64,000 nt of DNA, taken from positions 62,001-126,000 of the forward strand of contig JAJFKT010000030.1 of assembly GCA_021773075.1 (NCBI GenBank), read 5' to 3'. Positions within the stretch are counted from its first letter, which is position 1; each line of letters starts with the position of its first letter. Origin of the DNA: Woeseiaceae bacterium. GTDB lineage: Bacteria; Pseudomonadota; Gammaproteobacteria; Steroidobacterales; Woeseiaceae. Shown here one piece after another: positions 32,881 to 50,370 of the stretch. A program made the translations under genes and the position numbers. The notes beneath the pieces are model-generated. The model was not told the DNA's origin. It worked only from the letters and a program-made list of their open reading frames with translations, and searched no databases.

Positions 32881-33644
32881 ACGGGGAAGTCGCTGGCATC
32901 GCCGGATTCGTCGACTTCATACTTCTCGCCAAGAAAGTCTTCCTCAAACGCGAACAGTGTCGTGCCTTCCGGTGCTTTTATCGCCACGAAAGCACCTTCA
33001 AATCCCGGAAATTTCTCGAACGGTATTTGTTGCTGCTCCAGGTGCCCCATCAGGCCATGCCTGTCGGCGCACTTAAAACACGGCGATGGAGCGATGACAG
33101 CGATACTTTCAGATAAACCCAGCGGCACACCGTCTGCCGCGAAGCGCATGTGTGTTGTTGGCTCTTCTCGCATCTCGAGCAAGCTCGGTGCGATCGGCGC
33201 CCAAAACTGCGCCGATCGCAATGCGTCCTTCACCGGCAACGTCAATTCAAACCAACTGCCGCAAATCGAGTCTTTCTCAGCTTCTTCACTCGGGTTAAAT
33301 GTGCGTGCTTCGAGCATCGTTACCATGTGACCGTCACGATCCGGGAACCTGAGTTCGTTAAACGCATCTTCGTCGAGCTGCATGAAGCTGAAATTGAATC
33401 CGTGGTCGGTCATTGACCGGGCATGCCGGGCAATATCCTGCTGCACGAATGTCATGGCCGGTGCGTCGAACTCGCGGTCGTGCAGTCCGATGCTGAGTTC
33501 GCCGTCGCTGACCACAGCATACTTGTGGGACCAGACCTCGCCGATCTCAAGTTCCGTGAATCCCAAGGTTCTGTAAAAGTGTAGCGATTCCAGAATGTCG
33601 GGAGTTCGAACCGAAAACTCCAGGAAACGTCCGATGCCACTCAA
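32877..33644 (-). CDS. VOC/glyoxalase-like protein
   Basis: FLEFSVRTPDILESLHFYRTLGFTELEIG, FPDRDGHMVTMLEA. Confidence 0.8.
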   Translation of the reverse strand: MSGIGRFLEFSVRTPDILESLHFYRTLGFTELEIGEVWSHKYAVVSDGELSIGLHDREFDAPAMTFVQQDIARHARSMTDHGFNFSFMQLDEDAFNELRFPDRDGHMVTMLEARTFNPSEEAEKDSICGSWFELTLPVKDALRSAQFWAPIAPSLLEMREEPTTHMRFAADGVPLGLSESIAVIAPSPCFKCADRHGLMGHLEQQQIPFEKFPGFEGAFVAIKAPEGTTLFAFEEDFLGEKYEVDESGDASDFPV

Positions 33645-34723
33645 GCGTCCGCTCCGATAGCTCTGCCATGCATGCAGTCGGAGGGCTCATCATGAATCAC
33701 GGTCCAGTCGCTGATGTTTTCATGAATAAGCTCGGCGAGAAACTGTGCGTGATCATCACGCGCATTCAGAGCGCCGATATAATGCAGCGAACCGCCGCCA
33801 GCCGCAGTGAAGAATTCGGCGTTCTGCATCGCAATTTCCTCCAATGTCTCAAGGCAATCCGTCGAGAAGCCGGGGCATACAACGTCGAGACGCGATAATC
33901 CCTGCTCACCGAGCTTCGTTACCGTCTGGTCGGTGTACGGCGTTAGCCATTCGTCGCGACCAACCCGCGACTGAAAAGCGAACATCCATTCTTTGTCACT
34001 CAGCTCGAGTTCGTGAGCCAATAATTCGGCCGTCTTTTGACAATGATTAAAATAGGGGTCGCCGTTGTCGACTGTTTTCTTCGGTACACCATGGAAGGAC
34101 ATCAGTAGCTTGTCGCCCCTACCGTGCTCCGCCCAGCTCTCGTGAACGCTGCTGGCCAGTGCGCGGATGTATCCGGACGCATCGTGATAACTGTTGATAA
34201 AACGCGACTCCGGAACCCAGCGATACTGGCCAAGCTCACGAACGACAGCGTCGAAAACAGCCGCGGTCGTTGTTCCGGAATATTGTGGATACAGCGGCAG
34301 CGTTACTATTCGCCGGACTCCCTTCTCGACGAGCTGATCGATCGCCGCGGCGATTGACGGTTTGCCATAGGTCATGGCGAGTTCGACGTATACAGGCTGA
34401 TCCGAAATTGACGCGAGACGATCACGCAATTTGTTGACAATCGCTCTCGAGTTTACGATTAGTGGCGAACCCTGCTCGGTCCACACTTTGCGGTAGGCGG
34501 CGGCCGAACGTGACGGCCTAATCACGAGAATGATGAGATTGAGAATCAACCACCAAATCAGGCGCGGATACTCGACGACTCTCGGGTCGGATAGGAACAA
34601 CTTCAGGAAGCGGCGGACGGCGCCGCTACTTGCTGCCTCCGGTGTGCCCAGATTGACGACAAGGACGCCGATGGCGGAAGGCAGTCCCTGCTCATTTATT
34701 GCTGTTGATTTGTACGTCGGCAT
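33641..34723 (-). CDS. hemH: ferrochelatase
   Basis: GVLVVNLGTPEA, LLMSFHGVPKKTVDNGDPY, VVCPGFSTDCLETLEEI. Confidence 0.97.
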   Translation of the reverse strand: MPTYKSTAINEQGLPSAIGVLVVNLGTPEAASSGAVRRFLKLFLSDPRVVEYPRLIWWLILNLIILVIRPSRSAAAYRKVWTEQGSPLIVNSRAIVNKLRDRLASISDQPVYVELAMTYGKPSIAAAIDQLVEKGVRRIVTLPLYPQYSGTTTAAVFDAVVRELGQYRWVPESRFINSYHDASGYIRALASSVHESWAEHGRGDKLLMSFHGVPKKTVDNGDPYFNHCQKTAELLAHELELSDKEWMFAFQSRVGRDEWLTPYTDQTVTKLGEQGLSRLDVVCPGFSTDCLETLEEIAMQNAEFFTAAGGGSLHYIGALNARDDHAQFLAELIHENISDWTVIHDEPSDCMHGRAIGADA

Positions 34724-34843
34724 AGTCGCTGGAAACGGCCTTTGACGCGCCCAACCCTACTGCAAAGATCCGTCGCGCGCTAGCTTTATACGTCTATAAT
34801 TGATTGTCTTGATTGACATTTATCAAAATAATTGCGAGTGAAT

Positions 34844-35266
34844 ATGTTGTCACATGAAAAGGAGTCGACTACCGACCGTTGGGTGTTGATACGGGATCTT
34901 GGCGTCCTGCAGGTGAAACTCATCGTTGATGGCCTGCGCGATATTATTCTGGTCCCAGCCTCTCTGATTGCTGGAATGGTCAGTCTTGCGACGAGTGAGG
35001 GCGGCAAGCCGGGGCTGCAGTTCTATCAGCTTCTCGCGTGGGGTAAAGAGTCCGAAGTATGGATCAATTTGTTTGGCGCAGTGAGGAATGCTCCCGAAAT
35101 TATCGAGCAGCCGCAGCGATTCGGCGACCAGGATATTGATGATATTGTCGGACGCCTGGAAGCGTTTGTTGTTGATGAGAGCAAACGTGGCGGCGTTACG
35201 TCGCAGGCAAAAGACCGCCTCGATAAAATCCTCGACGCGTTCCAGCGCAAGAAACGCGGTTCCTAG
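34844..35266 (+). CDS. hypothetical protein
   Basis: ORF with amphipathic/hydrophobic central segment; ATG start chosen at MLSHEKE. Confidence 0.65.
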   Translation: MLSHEKESTTDRWVLIRDLGVLQVKLIVDGLRDIILVPASLIAGMVSLATSEGGKPGLQFYQLLAWGKESEVWINLFGAVRNAPEIIEQPQRFGDQDIDDIVGRLEAFVVDESKRGGVTSQAKDRLDKILDAFQRKKRGS

Positions 35267-35328
35267 TTGGCTGGGGCGGATTCTATGGCCGGGAGCGACC
35301 CGTCGACGTCACTTCATGGCCTTAGCGC

Positions 35329-36615
35329 TTATGCTGCCTCCATGATGGCGGAGACGCCCATGCCGCCAGCGGTACAAACTGAAATCAACCCGCGGCCAGA
35401 GCCTTTCTCGTGGAGCAGCTTGGCCATTGTCCCGATAATGCGGGCACCGGTCGCGGCGAATGGGTGGCCAATGGCAATGCTTCCGCCCTTGGTATTCAGG
35501 CGAGCCAGGTCAATCGGACCCATTGGTTCGTTACGGCCAAGTTGGTCGCGGCAGAAACTCTCTGATTGCCAAGCCTTAAGGGTTGCGACGGTCTGCGCAG
35601 CGAAGGCCTCATGAATTTCGTAGAATTCGAAGTCCTGAAGGCTCAGGTTGGCTTGCTTGAGCATGTCAGATACGGCGTAGGCCGGAGCCATCAAGAGACC
35701 TTCTTTTGAAACGAAATCGACCGCACTGGCCTTAGTAAAAGTCAGGTACGCCATTACCGGCAGGTTTTTCTTTCGCGCCCAGTCCTCGGATGCCAGCAAA
35801 ACAGCGGCAGCACCGTCTGTTAGTGGTGTACTGTTGCCGGCTGTCATGGTGCCTTCGCCGCTCTTGTCGAAAACGGGTTTGAGCGTCGATAGTTTCTCGA
35901 AGGTCGTGTCGCGTCGAATGTTGTTGTCTTCCTCCGCACCCTCAAAAGGCACGATCAGGTCGTCATACCAGCCTGCGTCATAGGCGGCAGCGGCTTTAAT
36001 ATGACTCGATAAAGCCAATTGGTCCTGATGCTCGCGCTGCACGTCCCACTGCTTCGCGGTGATTTCGGTGCTCTCGCCCATGGACAATCCTGTGGTGGGT
36101 TCAGTCACACCGGGGAACTGCGGTTTGAAGTGTTTTGGCCGTATTCTGAGGATAGATTTAATGCGATCCAACGGCGAATGCGCACGGTGAATATCCATCA
36201 GAATTTGACGGTATGCATCGGGGTAAACAACCGGCGCGTCGCTAACGGTATCTGTACCACCGGCGATACCGGCTTCAATTTGACCGAGAGCGATTTTGTT
36301 GGCAATCATGGCTGCAGCTTCGAGGCTTGTACCACAGGCGCGCTGCAGACCCACAGCGGGCGTATTCAATGACAAGCCGGACTCAATGACGCATTCTCGC
36401 GCCAGATTCCAATCACTGGAATGTTTAATAACAGCACCCAGTGCAACGTCGCCCAGTGTTTGGCCCTTTAAGTCGAATTTATTCATGACACCGTTAAGTG
36501 CGGCGACCATCAAATCCTGGTTCGTGCTATCTCGATACACAGAGTGTGACCGGCAGAATGGAACTCGTGAACCACCTAGTACCGCAACTCGTATCGATCT
36601 TCCGTCGTGCAACAT
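35329..36615 (-). CDS. acetyl-CoA C-acetyltransferase (thiolase)
   Basis: LQRACGTSLEAAAMIANKI, YEIHEAFAAQ, NTKGGSIAIGHPFAATGAR, SVCTAGGMG. Confidence 0.95.
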   Translation of the reverse strand: MLHDGRSIRVAVLGGSRVPFCRSHSVYRDSTNQDLMVAALNGVMNKFDLKGQTLGDVALGAVIKHSSDWNLARECVIESGLSLNTPAVGLQRACGTSLEAAAMIANKIALGQIEAGIAGGTDTVSDAPVVYPDAYRQILMDIHRAHSPLDRIKSILRIRPKHFKPQFPGVTEPTTGLSMGESTEITAKQWDVQREHQDQLALSSHIKAAAAYDAGWYDDLIVPFEGAEEDNNIRRDTTFEKLSTLKPVFDKSGEGTMTAGNSTPLTDGAAAVLLASEDWARKKNLPVMAYLTFTKASAVDFVSKEGLLMAPAYAVSDMLKQANLSLQDFEFYEIHEAFAAQTVATLKAWQSESFCRDQLGRNEPMGPIDLARLNTKGGSIAIGHPFAATGARIIGTMAKLLHEKGSGRGLISVCTAGGMGVSAIMEAA

Positions 36616-36698
36616 ATCGTCTCCGTTCCTTTTTTATACTTTGGGCGCGTGGCAACTTTACACCATCCTGAGAGCCAACCGTAGGCTAAGATGCGCAC

Positions 36699-38060
36699 AT
36701 GCGAATATTCACTTTCGGAGAATTCAGGGAACAATCCAGGACCTTATTGCGCCTGGGTGGGCCGCTAATTGTCAACAACCTTGCGGTTGCCGGTATGCAA
36801 TTTGCCGACGCTGTAATGGCTGGCAACCTTGGGGCGAAAGAGCTGGCGGCCGTCGCGGTCGGTGGCAGCTTCTGGTTTCTCGGTTTTTCAGTCTGCCTCG
36901 GTATTCTGATGGCGATTTCGCCAATCGTCGCACGCCATTTTGGCGCTGGAAATTTCGATATTATTGGCCGCTATACACGGCAGGGAATCTATCTCTCTTT
37001 CTTCCTTGGCGTCCCTCTATTTCTACTGGGACAACATGCGGCAGCACCCTTGCTCGAACGCTTTGGAATCGATCCTGAGTTCCGCGATCTAACCGTCGGA
37101 TACGTTGGTGCGATTACCTATGGCGCCCCCGGCATATTTATTTTTCTATCGCTGCGCTTCACCACTGAGGGGATTGGTCACATGCGACCGATCATGTTCG
37201 TCTCAGTGTTTGCCCTGGTGTGCAATGTGTTTCTGAACTACGTCCTGATGTTTGGTCACTTCGGAGCGCCGGCAATGGGCGCAGTTGGATGTGGATACGC
37301 GAGCGCGATTTCAATGTGGATCGTTATGTTTGCACTTGCGGGCCATATGTTTACAAGTAGTCATTACAAACCGTTTCACATTTTTTCGAGAGTGGGCCGA
37401 CTACGCCTCGATGTGTTCAAGGAGATCATTTATCTCGGTGTGCCGATAGCGATCACTATTACCGCGGAAGCGGGCCTGTTCTCAGCCGTCTCGATACTGA
37501 TGGGTACCCGAGGTACGGAAATTACGGCGGCACATCAAATAGCCATTAGTTTTGCGAGTACAACCTTCATGATTCCACTTGCGCTAAGTGGCGCAATCAC
37601 TGTGTTGGTCGGGCAGCTTGTTGGCGCCGGCAAGCATCATCAGGCTCGCGTCACTGGATGGGTTGGAATAATTCTTTGTGCAGGAATCATGAGCATCTCA
37701 GCGGCGTTTCTCCTGGTATTCAGGGATGCCGTCGTAGGTCTGTACACCAGCGACGCAGCCGTAACGGGAATCGCTATCAGCCTGTTGTTAATGGCAGCAG
37801 TGTTTCAAATCGTTGATGGCATTCAAATAGGTGCCGCCGGTGCACTCCGAGGCTACAAGGACACCAGCCTTCCGATGGCCATCAACCTTTTCGCATTTTG
37901 GGTGCTCGCATTTCCTCTGGCCTACCTCGCCGCGATCACCTACAAAGCACCACCCAATTACGTTTGGGCGGGATTTGTGGTGGGACTAAGCGTCGCCGCG
38001 TTCCTGCTGACGTGGCGATTCCGGCGCCTGTCAAGAGCGGCCTCTATGCAGACGGCTTGA
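36699..38060 (+). CDS. MATE family efflux transporter (NorM-like)
   Basis: 12-TM MATE pattern; GALRGYKDTSLPM. Confidence 0.93.
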   Translation: MRIFTFGEFREQSRTLLRLGGPLIVNNLAVAGMQFADAVMAGNLGAKELAAVAVGGSFWFLGFSVCLGILMAISPIVARHFGAGNFDIIGRYTRQGIYLSFFLGVPLFLLGQHAAAPLLERFGIDPEFRDLTVGYVGAITYGAPGIFIFLSLRFTTEGIGHMRPIMFVSVFALVCNVFLNYVLMFGHFGAPAMGAVGCGYASAISMWIVMFALAGHMFTSSHYKPFHIFSRVGRLRLDVFKEIIYLGVPIAITITAEAGLFSAVSILMGTRGTEITAAHQIAISFASTTFMIPLALSGAITVLVGQLVGAGKHHQARVTGWVGIILCAGIMSISAAFLLVFRDAVVGLYTSDAAVTGIAISLLLMAAVFQIVDGIQIGAAGALRGYKDTSLPMAINLFAFWVLAFPLAYLAAITYKAPPNYVWAGFVVGLSVAAFLLTWRFRRLSRAASMQTA

Positions 38061-39513
38061 TATTCGCATTCAGATGAAAAAGATTCCCCGGGTCGTATTT
38101 GTCTTTCGCTGCAACAAGTCGCGGATAATTGTCACCGTAGTTACCCTGGGTTTTCTGATCCGACTCTTCATTCAGGTTGGTGTAGAAGCCGATGATGTGC
38201 GGTGATGCGTCTTTGTAGAACTCACGCGCCTTGGCGATTTGCGTATCCATAACTGAGGGGTCTTCCGAGACGATCATGATGCCGAGGTTGAGCGCAGCAT
38301 TACGATGCGAATAGGCCATCGCGTCCGGCGCAACCGATGCAGGCATGCCGCCTAAATGCTGGAACCAAGAGCCGACCGGTGCATCACGATTCATGTGGTC
38401 GACGATGACTTCAGCCAATCCCGCAGATATTTCGGTTACGAGTCCAGACTTCAGATAATACTGTTTGCCGTGGCCCAAAATTGCGTCAGCACCGGTCTGG
38501 AAGGTTTGGTATTCCATCGCTCCCAGCTGTTCAGATATCGGTTTCGCGAGCTTCAGTAATGGCGCCATGACCTTTTCGCCCGTTGCGTGGTCACCCGCAT
38601 ACACAACTTCAATGTTGACCATACGATTGCCGTCGGGATCGGAGAAAATATTCGGTTCAATGCTGGCTTCATTCGGTAGCTCAGCAGCTAGCTCGCCGTA
38701 TCCGGTCAGAAAGTCTGTGCTCAAGGCGAACAAAACATTGCCGCCGTATATTGTTGGGTTGAAAGGATGCAGCTTGTAGACGAACTCAGTCGCAACACCA
38801 AAGTTGCCACCACCGCCTCGAATCGCCCAATATAAGTCCGGATTCTCTGCCTCGCTGGCGCGCAAAATTTCGCCGCTCGCGCTTACAATATTTGCTGCGA
38901 CGAGGTTATCGACAGCGAGTCCCGTGAGCCGGTCGGTGCGTCCATAACCGCCCCCCAGGGTAAACCCGCCGGCGCCAGTGTGCGAAACGATACCGGTTGT
39001 TGTACCGAGCTTATGTGCGTGTGTTGCAACATCAATGTGCCCGAGTAGAGCGCCACCACCGGCTTTCGCTGTCATGGCCTCGGTATCAACATCGACGCTG
39101 TGCATTTTCGCAAGGTCAATCATTAATCCGCCATTGCATGACGATTTACCTGGAAGGCTGTGGCCGCCGCATTTAACGGCCAGCAGGAGGTCTTGTTCGC
39201 GCGCGAAATTCACCGCGCTCATGACGTCCACCTCACTCGTACATTGAGCGACGAGCGCGGGTCGTTTGTCGAACATGCCGTTCCAAAGTCGCCGGGCCGA
39301 ATCGTAGCCACCATCCGTCGATTGCATCAATTTGCCTTGCAGCGAAGCTGCAAAATCCTTGACCAGAGATGACTCGATCGTAATATCTTCGCCCGTGCGG
39401 GATACGGCGGCCAGCGTCGAGCTCGCGGTCGCTGTAGAGTCTTTGCTGCAGGCAGGTAATGTCGCCGCTATGCCAGCGGCCAGTGCACTCTTACAAAAAG
39501 TTCTTCGGCGCAT
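38044..39513 (-). CDS. FAD-binding (BBE-type) oxidoreductase, Tat/lipoprotein-like export signal
   Basis: MRRRTFCKSALAAGIAATLPACSK; KCGGHSLPGKSSCNGGLMIDLAKM; GNYGDNYPRLVAAKDKYDPGNLF. Confidence 0.93.
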   Translation of the reverse strand: MRRRTFCKSALAAGIAATLPACSKDSTATASSTLAAVSRTGEDITIESSLVKDFAASLQGKLMQSTDGGYDSARRLWNGMFDKRPALVAQCTSEVDVMSAVNFAREQDLLLAVKCGGHSLPGKSSCNGGLMIDLAKMHSVDVDTEAMTAKAGGGALLGHIDVATHAHKLGTTTGIVSHTGAGGFTLGGGYGRTDRLTGLAVDNLVAANIVSASGEILRASEAENPDLYWAIRGGGGNFGVATEFVYKLHPFNPTIYGGNVLFALSTDFLTGYGELAAELPNEASIEPNIFSDPDGNRMVNIEVVYAGDHATGEKVMAPLLKLAKPISEQLGAMEYQTFQTGADAILGHGKQYYLKSGLVTEISAGLAEVIVDHMNRDAPVGSWFQHLGGMPASVAPDAMAYSHRNAALNLGIMIVSEDPSVMDTQIAKAREFYKDASPHIIGFYTNLNEESDQKTQGNYGDNYPRLVAAKDKYDPGNLFHLNANIKPSA

Positions 39514-39604
39514 CTTTGGTCCCCATTCTTATTTTCTTTCAAGAATAGCTCATTACGAGTCGATTGCGAGCGGCGTAGCCGCCAAGTAATGAATCAGGGC
39601 TTCC

Positions 39605-40267
39605 CTAAGCTTGTCCGAAATCGGGGCTATCGCCAGCGAGAAACTCGGCTTCCTCGGCAGTATTTTCGCGATTTAGTAGCTTATTACGGTGCGGGAAGCG
39701 CCCAAACTGATCGACGATGTCCTTATGCAGTTCGGCAAATTGAGCGATGGTTAGAAATGTTTCCCGATCTGTGGCTGAGACCGCTTCAGCGAGTCGGTTG
39801 TACAACTCCACAGACTTCGCCTGCACTTTCTTCGACTCAGCATGTTGCAACGGCATGTAAAAAAACACCCGTTGAATTGGTGTAAGCCCCTTGTCTTTCT
39901 GTTCCATCGCGCCTTCAACGCAGAGCTTAAGCGCAAGTTTGTCGGTAGCGAACGCTTCGGCTGTACCGCGATGAATATTGCGGCGAAACTGATCGATTAG
40001 AAGGATGAGGGCCAGACGTCCGTGTGGCTCGGCAGCCCAATGTGAAATTTCCCCCAGGCACGCTGCATCGACCTCATCGGCAAACTTTTCTTTTACCTCA
40101 TGATCAAAGACCGGATCTTCGCCAAACCATATCTCCATACGTTGATCAATCTGCGGTGCCGTCAGATCCTGCTCTTTGAACCAGAACGAGACGATGGCAT
40201 CAATGCGGGCCTGATCTTCATCAGTGATCGTCGCATCAACGCTTTCGCTTAACAGTTTTACGGCCAT
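39605..40267 (-). CDS. DUF924 family protein
   Basis: ALILLIDQFRRNIHRGTAEAFATDKLAL, RVFFYMPLQHAES. Confidence 0.9.
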   Translation of the reverse strand: MAVKLLSESVDATITDEDQARIDAIVSFWFKEQDLTAPQIDQRMEIWFGEDPVFDHEVKEKFADEVDAACLGEISHWAAEPHGRLALILLIDQFRRNIHRGTAEAFATDKLALKLCVEGAMEQKDKGLTPIQRVFFYMPLQHAESKKVQAKSVELYNRLAEAVSATDRETFLTIAQFAELHKDIVDQFGRFPHRNKLLNRENTAEEAEFLAGDSPDFGQA

Positions 40268-40435
40268 TTCGATTTTCCGGGAGCAATCATTGCTTCAGTG
40301 TGCTGCGTCAGTGGCGAATCGTCGTTGCGTTGCGTCACTTTGACGCGCTCCTAATTGCACTTCAAAGTGCGAACCCGGTCACAATTTGGGCCGAATCGAG
40401 CATTTGAAGCGGCGCTTGCCAGTAGACTTTAGCAG

Positions 40436-40921
40436 ATGATAAGGGGAGCCACTCATAATTGCTGTAGCCCAATCGCCCGTGCTGCTCTGCTGCTCATTCA
40501 CGCGATATTTGTTGTAGCCGCTTGCGGTGGTCCGGAACCCGGACCAGACGAACAGCTGCTGCGATGGGTCGACGCCGGTCAAAATGCGGCGGAAACGAAG
40601 CAACGTGCAGACATGCTGGATTTGATTTCACCTGCGTATACAGATTCGAACGGCTATGATCGCGAAGAGATTGGCAACATTCTGCGGCTCTATTTCTTGC
40701 GCCAAAACAGCATTAGTTTACTTACCTCGGTAGATGACATTCGGGTATATGGTGGTTCGGCTGCGGAGATAGACCTGACCGTTGGCATGGCGGGCACAAA
40801 AGATGGTGTCTTCGGGTTTAGCGCCGACGCTTACCGGTTTCGGTTGGAGCTGGAGCTCGATGGGGATGACTGGTTGTTGATCTCGGCTCGCTGGGCCGAG
40901 TTAGGCAAGGAATTACACTAA
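40436..40921 (+). CDS. hypothetical lipoprotein
   Basis: Signal plus lipobox VVAACGG. Confidence 0.7.
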   Translation: MIRGATHNCCSPIARAALLLIHAIFVVAACGGPEPGPDEQLLRWVDAGQNAAETKQRADMLDLISPAYTDSNGYDREEIGNILRLYFLRQNSISLLTSVDDIRVYGGSAAEIDLTVGMAGTKDGVFGFSADAYRFRLELELDGDDWLLISARWAELGKELH

Positions 40922-40932
40922 GGGAGGATGGC

Positions 40933-41415
40933 ATGAGATACGGATACATGATGCGCTTCCAAATAACGGTGCTGGCCCTTTGCATGTCTGCATGCGCGGC
41001 CCTGCCAGAGAATATGTATCGTTCACCCCAGGTCGATTTGAAGGACGTCAGGCTTGTTGGCTTTGGGTTCAGGAATCAGACTTTTCTCCTGTCATTTGAT
41101 GTCGCGAATCCGAATCCTTTCGCATTGCCTGTACGAAATGTCGAATATGGCGTAGCACTCGATGGGCAACGTTTCGCCAGCGGTCAAACCACCGGTAATT
41201 TCACGGTTCCCGCCGGTGGTGAAGCGAATTTCTCGATTAGTGTTGATCTGAACCTGCTGCAAACAGCGCCGCAGCTGCTTTCTATCGTCCGCGATGGTGC
41301 TCGGCGCGACATCCGTTACGAGCTGGACGGAAGCTTTGGCGTCGACATTCCGCTAATGCCCGCAATCAGCTATCACAACAGCGGAACCTTACGACTGAAC
41401 TCGGAGTCATTCTGA
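40933..41415 (+). CDS. LEA type 2 family lipoprotein
   Basis: Lipobox MSACAA; FDVANPNPFALPVRNVEYGVALDGQRFASGQT. Confidence 0.88.
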   Translation: MRYGYMMRFQITVLALCMSACAALPENMYRSPQVDLKDVRLVGFGFRNQTFLLSFDVANPNPFALPVRNVEYGVALDGQRFASGQTTGNFTVPAGGEANFSISVDLNLLQTAPQLLSIVRDGARRDIRYELDGSFGVDIPLMPAISYHNSGTLRLNSESF

Positions 41416-41558
41416 GTCACGGTTTCGCGCGCAACAATCTCGACGACGTGGCAAAGCTAGCTGAAAATCGCCGATATCGTCCGTTTTGGATGCTAATTCG
41501 CCCAATTTTCGCCTAAAGCAAAAAAAATCCGGGCGGCTGTCATATACTTTTGCTGATC

Positions 41559-41572
41559 TGGCATGCATGCCA
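41559..41572. promoter_or_regulatory. 14-bp perfect palindrome TGGCATGCATGCCA upstream of gltB
   Basis: Read directly; about 25 bp upstream of a TATAAT hexamer (41597-41602). Confidence 0.45.
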
Positions 41573-41614
41573 ATCCCGGCATTTCGATGCCACCCTTATA
41601 ATGAAACCCTGATT

Positions 41615-41639
41615 CGAGGATCGCCGAGAGTGATCCTCG
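41615..41639. promoter_or_regulatory. inverted repeat CGAGGATC-N9-GATCCTCG immediately upstream of gltB start
   Basis: 8-bp perfect arms, ends 8 nt before the ATG. Confidence 0.5.
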
Positions 41640-41647
41640 CGGCGTCT

Positions 41648-49532
<7,885 letters not shown>

Positions 49533-49539
49533 TCGCTAA

Positions 49540-50232
49540 CTAGTCGCCTAACCAGCGATAGCCCATGCCGTAGACGGTCTCGATTGCATCAAATCCTGAA
49601 TCGATTGCTACGAACTTGCGGCGAATCCGCTTGATGTGCGAGGTGATCGTATTATCGTCAAGAACAGCTTGCGCCGCGTCCATGAGCTGTTGACGATTTT
49701 TGACGTGCCCCGGGTATCTTGCCATCGCATGCACGAGCCAGAATTCCGTTAACGTCAGCGCGACCGACTGTTCCTGCCAGTGCACCGTCATCCGTTCCGT
49801 ATCGATAACGAGATCACCGCGTTGCATGCTGCTATTCGCAGATTGCGGTTTTTGCATCGCATCGAGGCGTCGGAATAAGGCGGCAATTCGGGCCATCAAA
49901 TGCGGCAAGCTGATGTCCTTGGTTAGATAATCGTCTGCACCAAGCCGCAAACCCGATACGGCGTCGAATTCGCTATCTCTGGCGGTCAGAAAAATAATCG
50001 GTAAATCAGCAGAACGGGCGCGCAATTCGCGACACAGCTCGAAGCCACCCTCGACGTCGTCTCGTAGATTGATATCGATGACGACGAGGTCCGGCAGGCG
50101 AGTTTCGAACGCATTTAGCGCCGGCTCACGCGCGTCGAATGCATCGACTGCGTATCCCTCACGACGAAATGCTGCGGAGTAGTTTTCCCGGATTGCTGCT
50201 TCATCTTCAACAATTGCGATGCGCTTTGCCAC
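49540..50232 (-). CDS. pdsR: proteobacterial dedicated sortase system response regulator (OmpR-like)
   Basis: RIAIVEDEAAIRENYSAAFRREGYAVD; winged-helix C-terminus IKRIRRKFVAIDSGFDAIETVYGMGYRW; GTG start proposed. Confidence 0.88.
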   Translation of the reverse strand: MAKRIAIVEDEAAIRENYSAAFRREGYAVDAFDAREPALNAFETRLPDLVVIDINLRDDVEGGFELCRELRARSADLPIIFLTARDSEFDAVSGLRLGADDYLTKDISLPHLMARIAALFRRLDAMQKPQSANSSMQRGDLVIDTERMTVHWQEQSVALTLTEFWLVHAMARYPGHVKNRQQLMDAAQAVLDDNTITSHIKRIRRKFVAIDSGFDAIETVYGMGYRWLGD

Positions 50233-50270
50233 ATTGAGCTCCTCTTGATGTAGCCACAATTTGCCACATT
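50225..50270. promoter_or_regulatory. direct repeats TTTGCCACATT x2 plus GCCACA half site in pdsR/sortase-target divergent promoter
   Basis: Exact 11-mers at 50225-50235 and 50260-50270; GCCACA at 50253-50258. Confidence 0.5.
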
Positions 50271-50370
50271 ACGCCCGTGCATTGCCATGCCGCAGTCCGC
50301 AAGACGTCTTATTGCCGCGGCCCAATGAGACTCAGGACGCTCATTCGAAACAAGACCAAGGCAGGAAAAC

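Noticed and set aside
41559-41575. Possible sigma-54 promoter (TGGCATG...) upstream of gltB
   Set aside because: The -12 GC element is not at the required spacing on either strand; the sequence is a symmetric palindrome instead.
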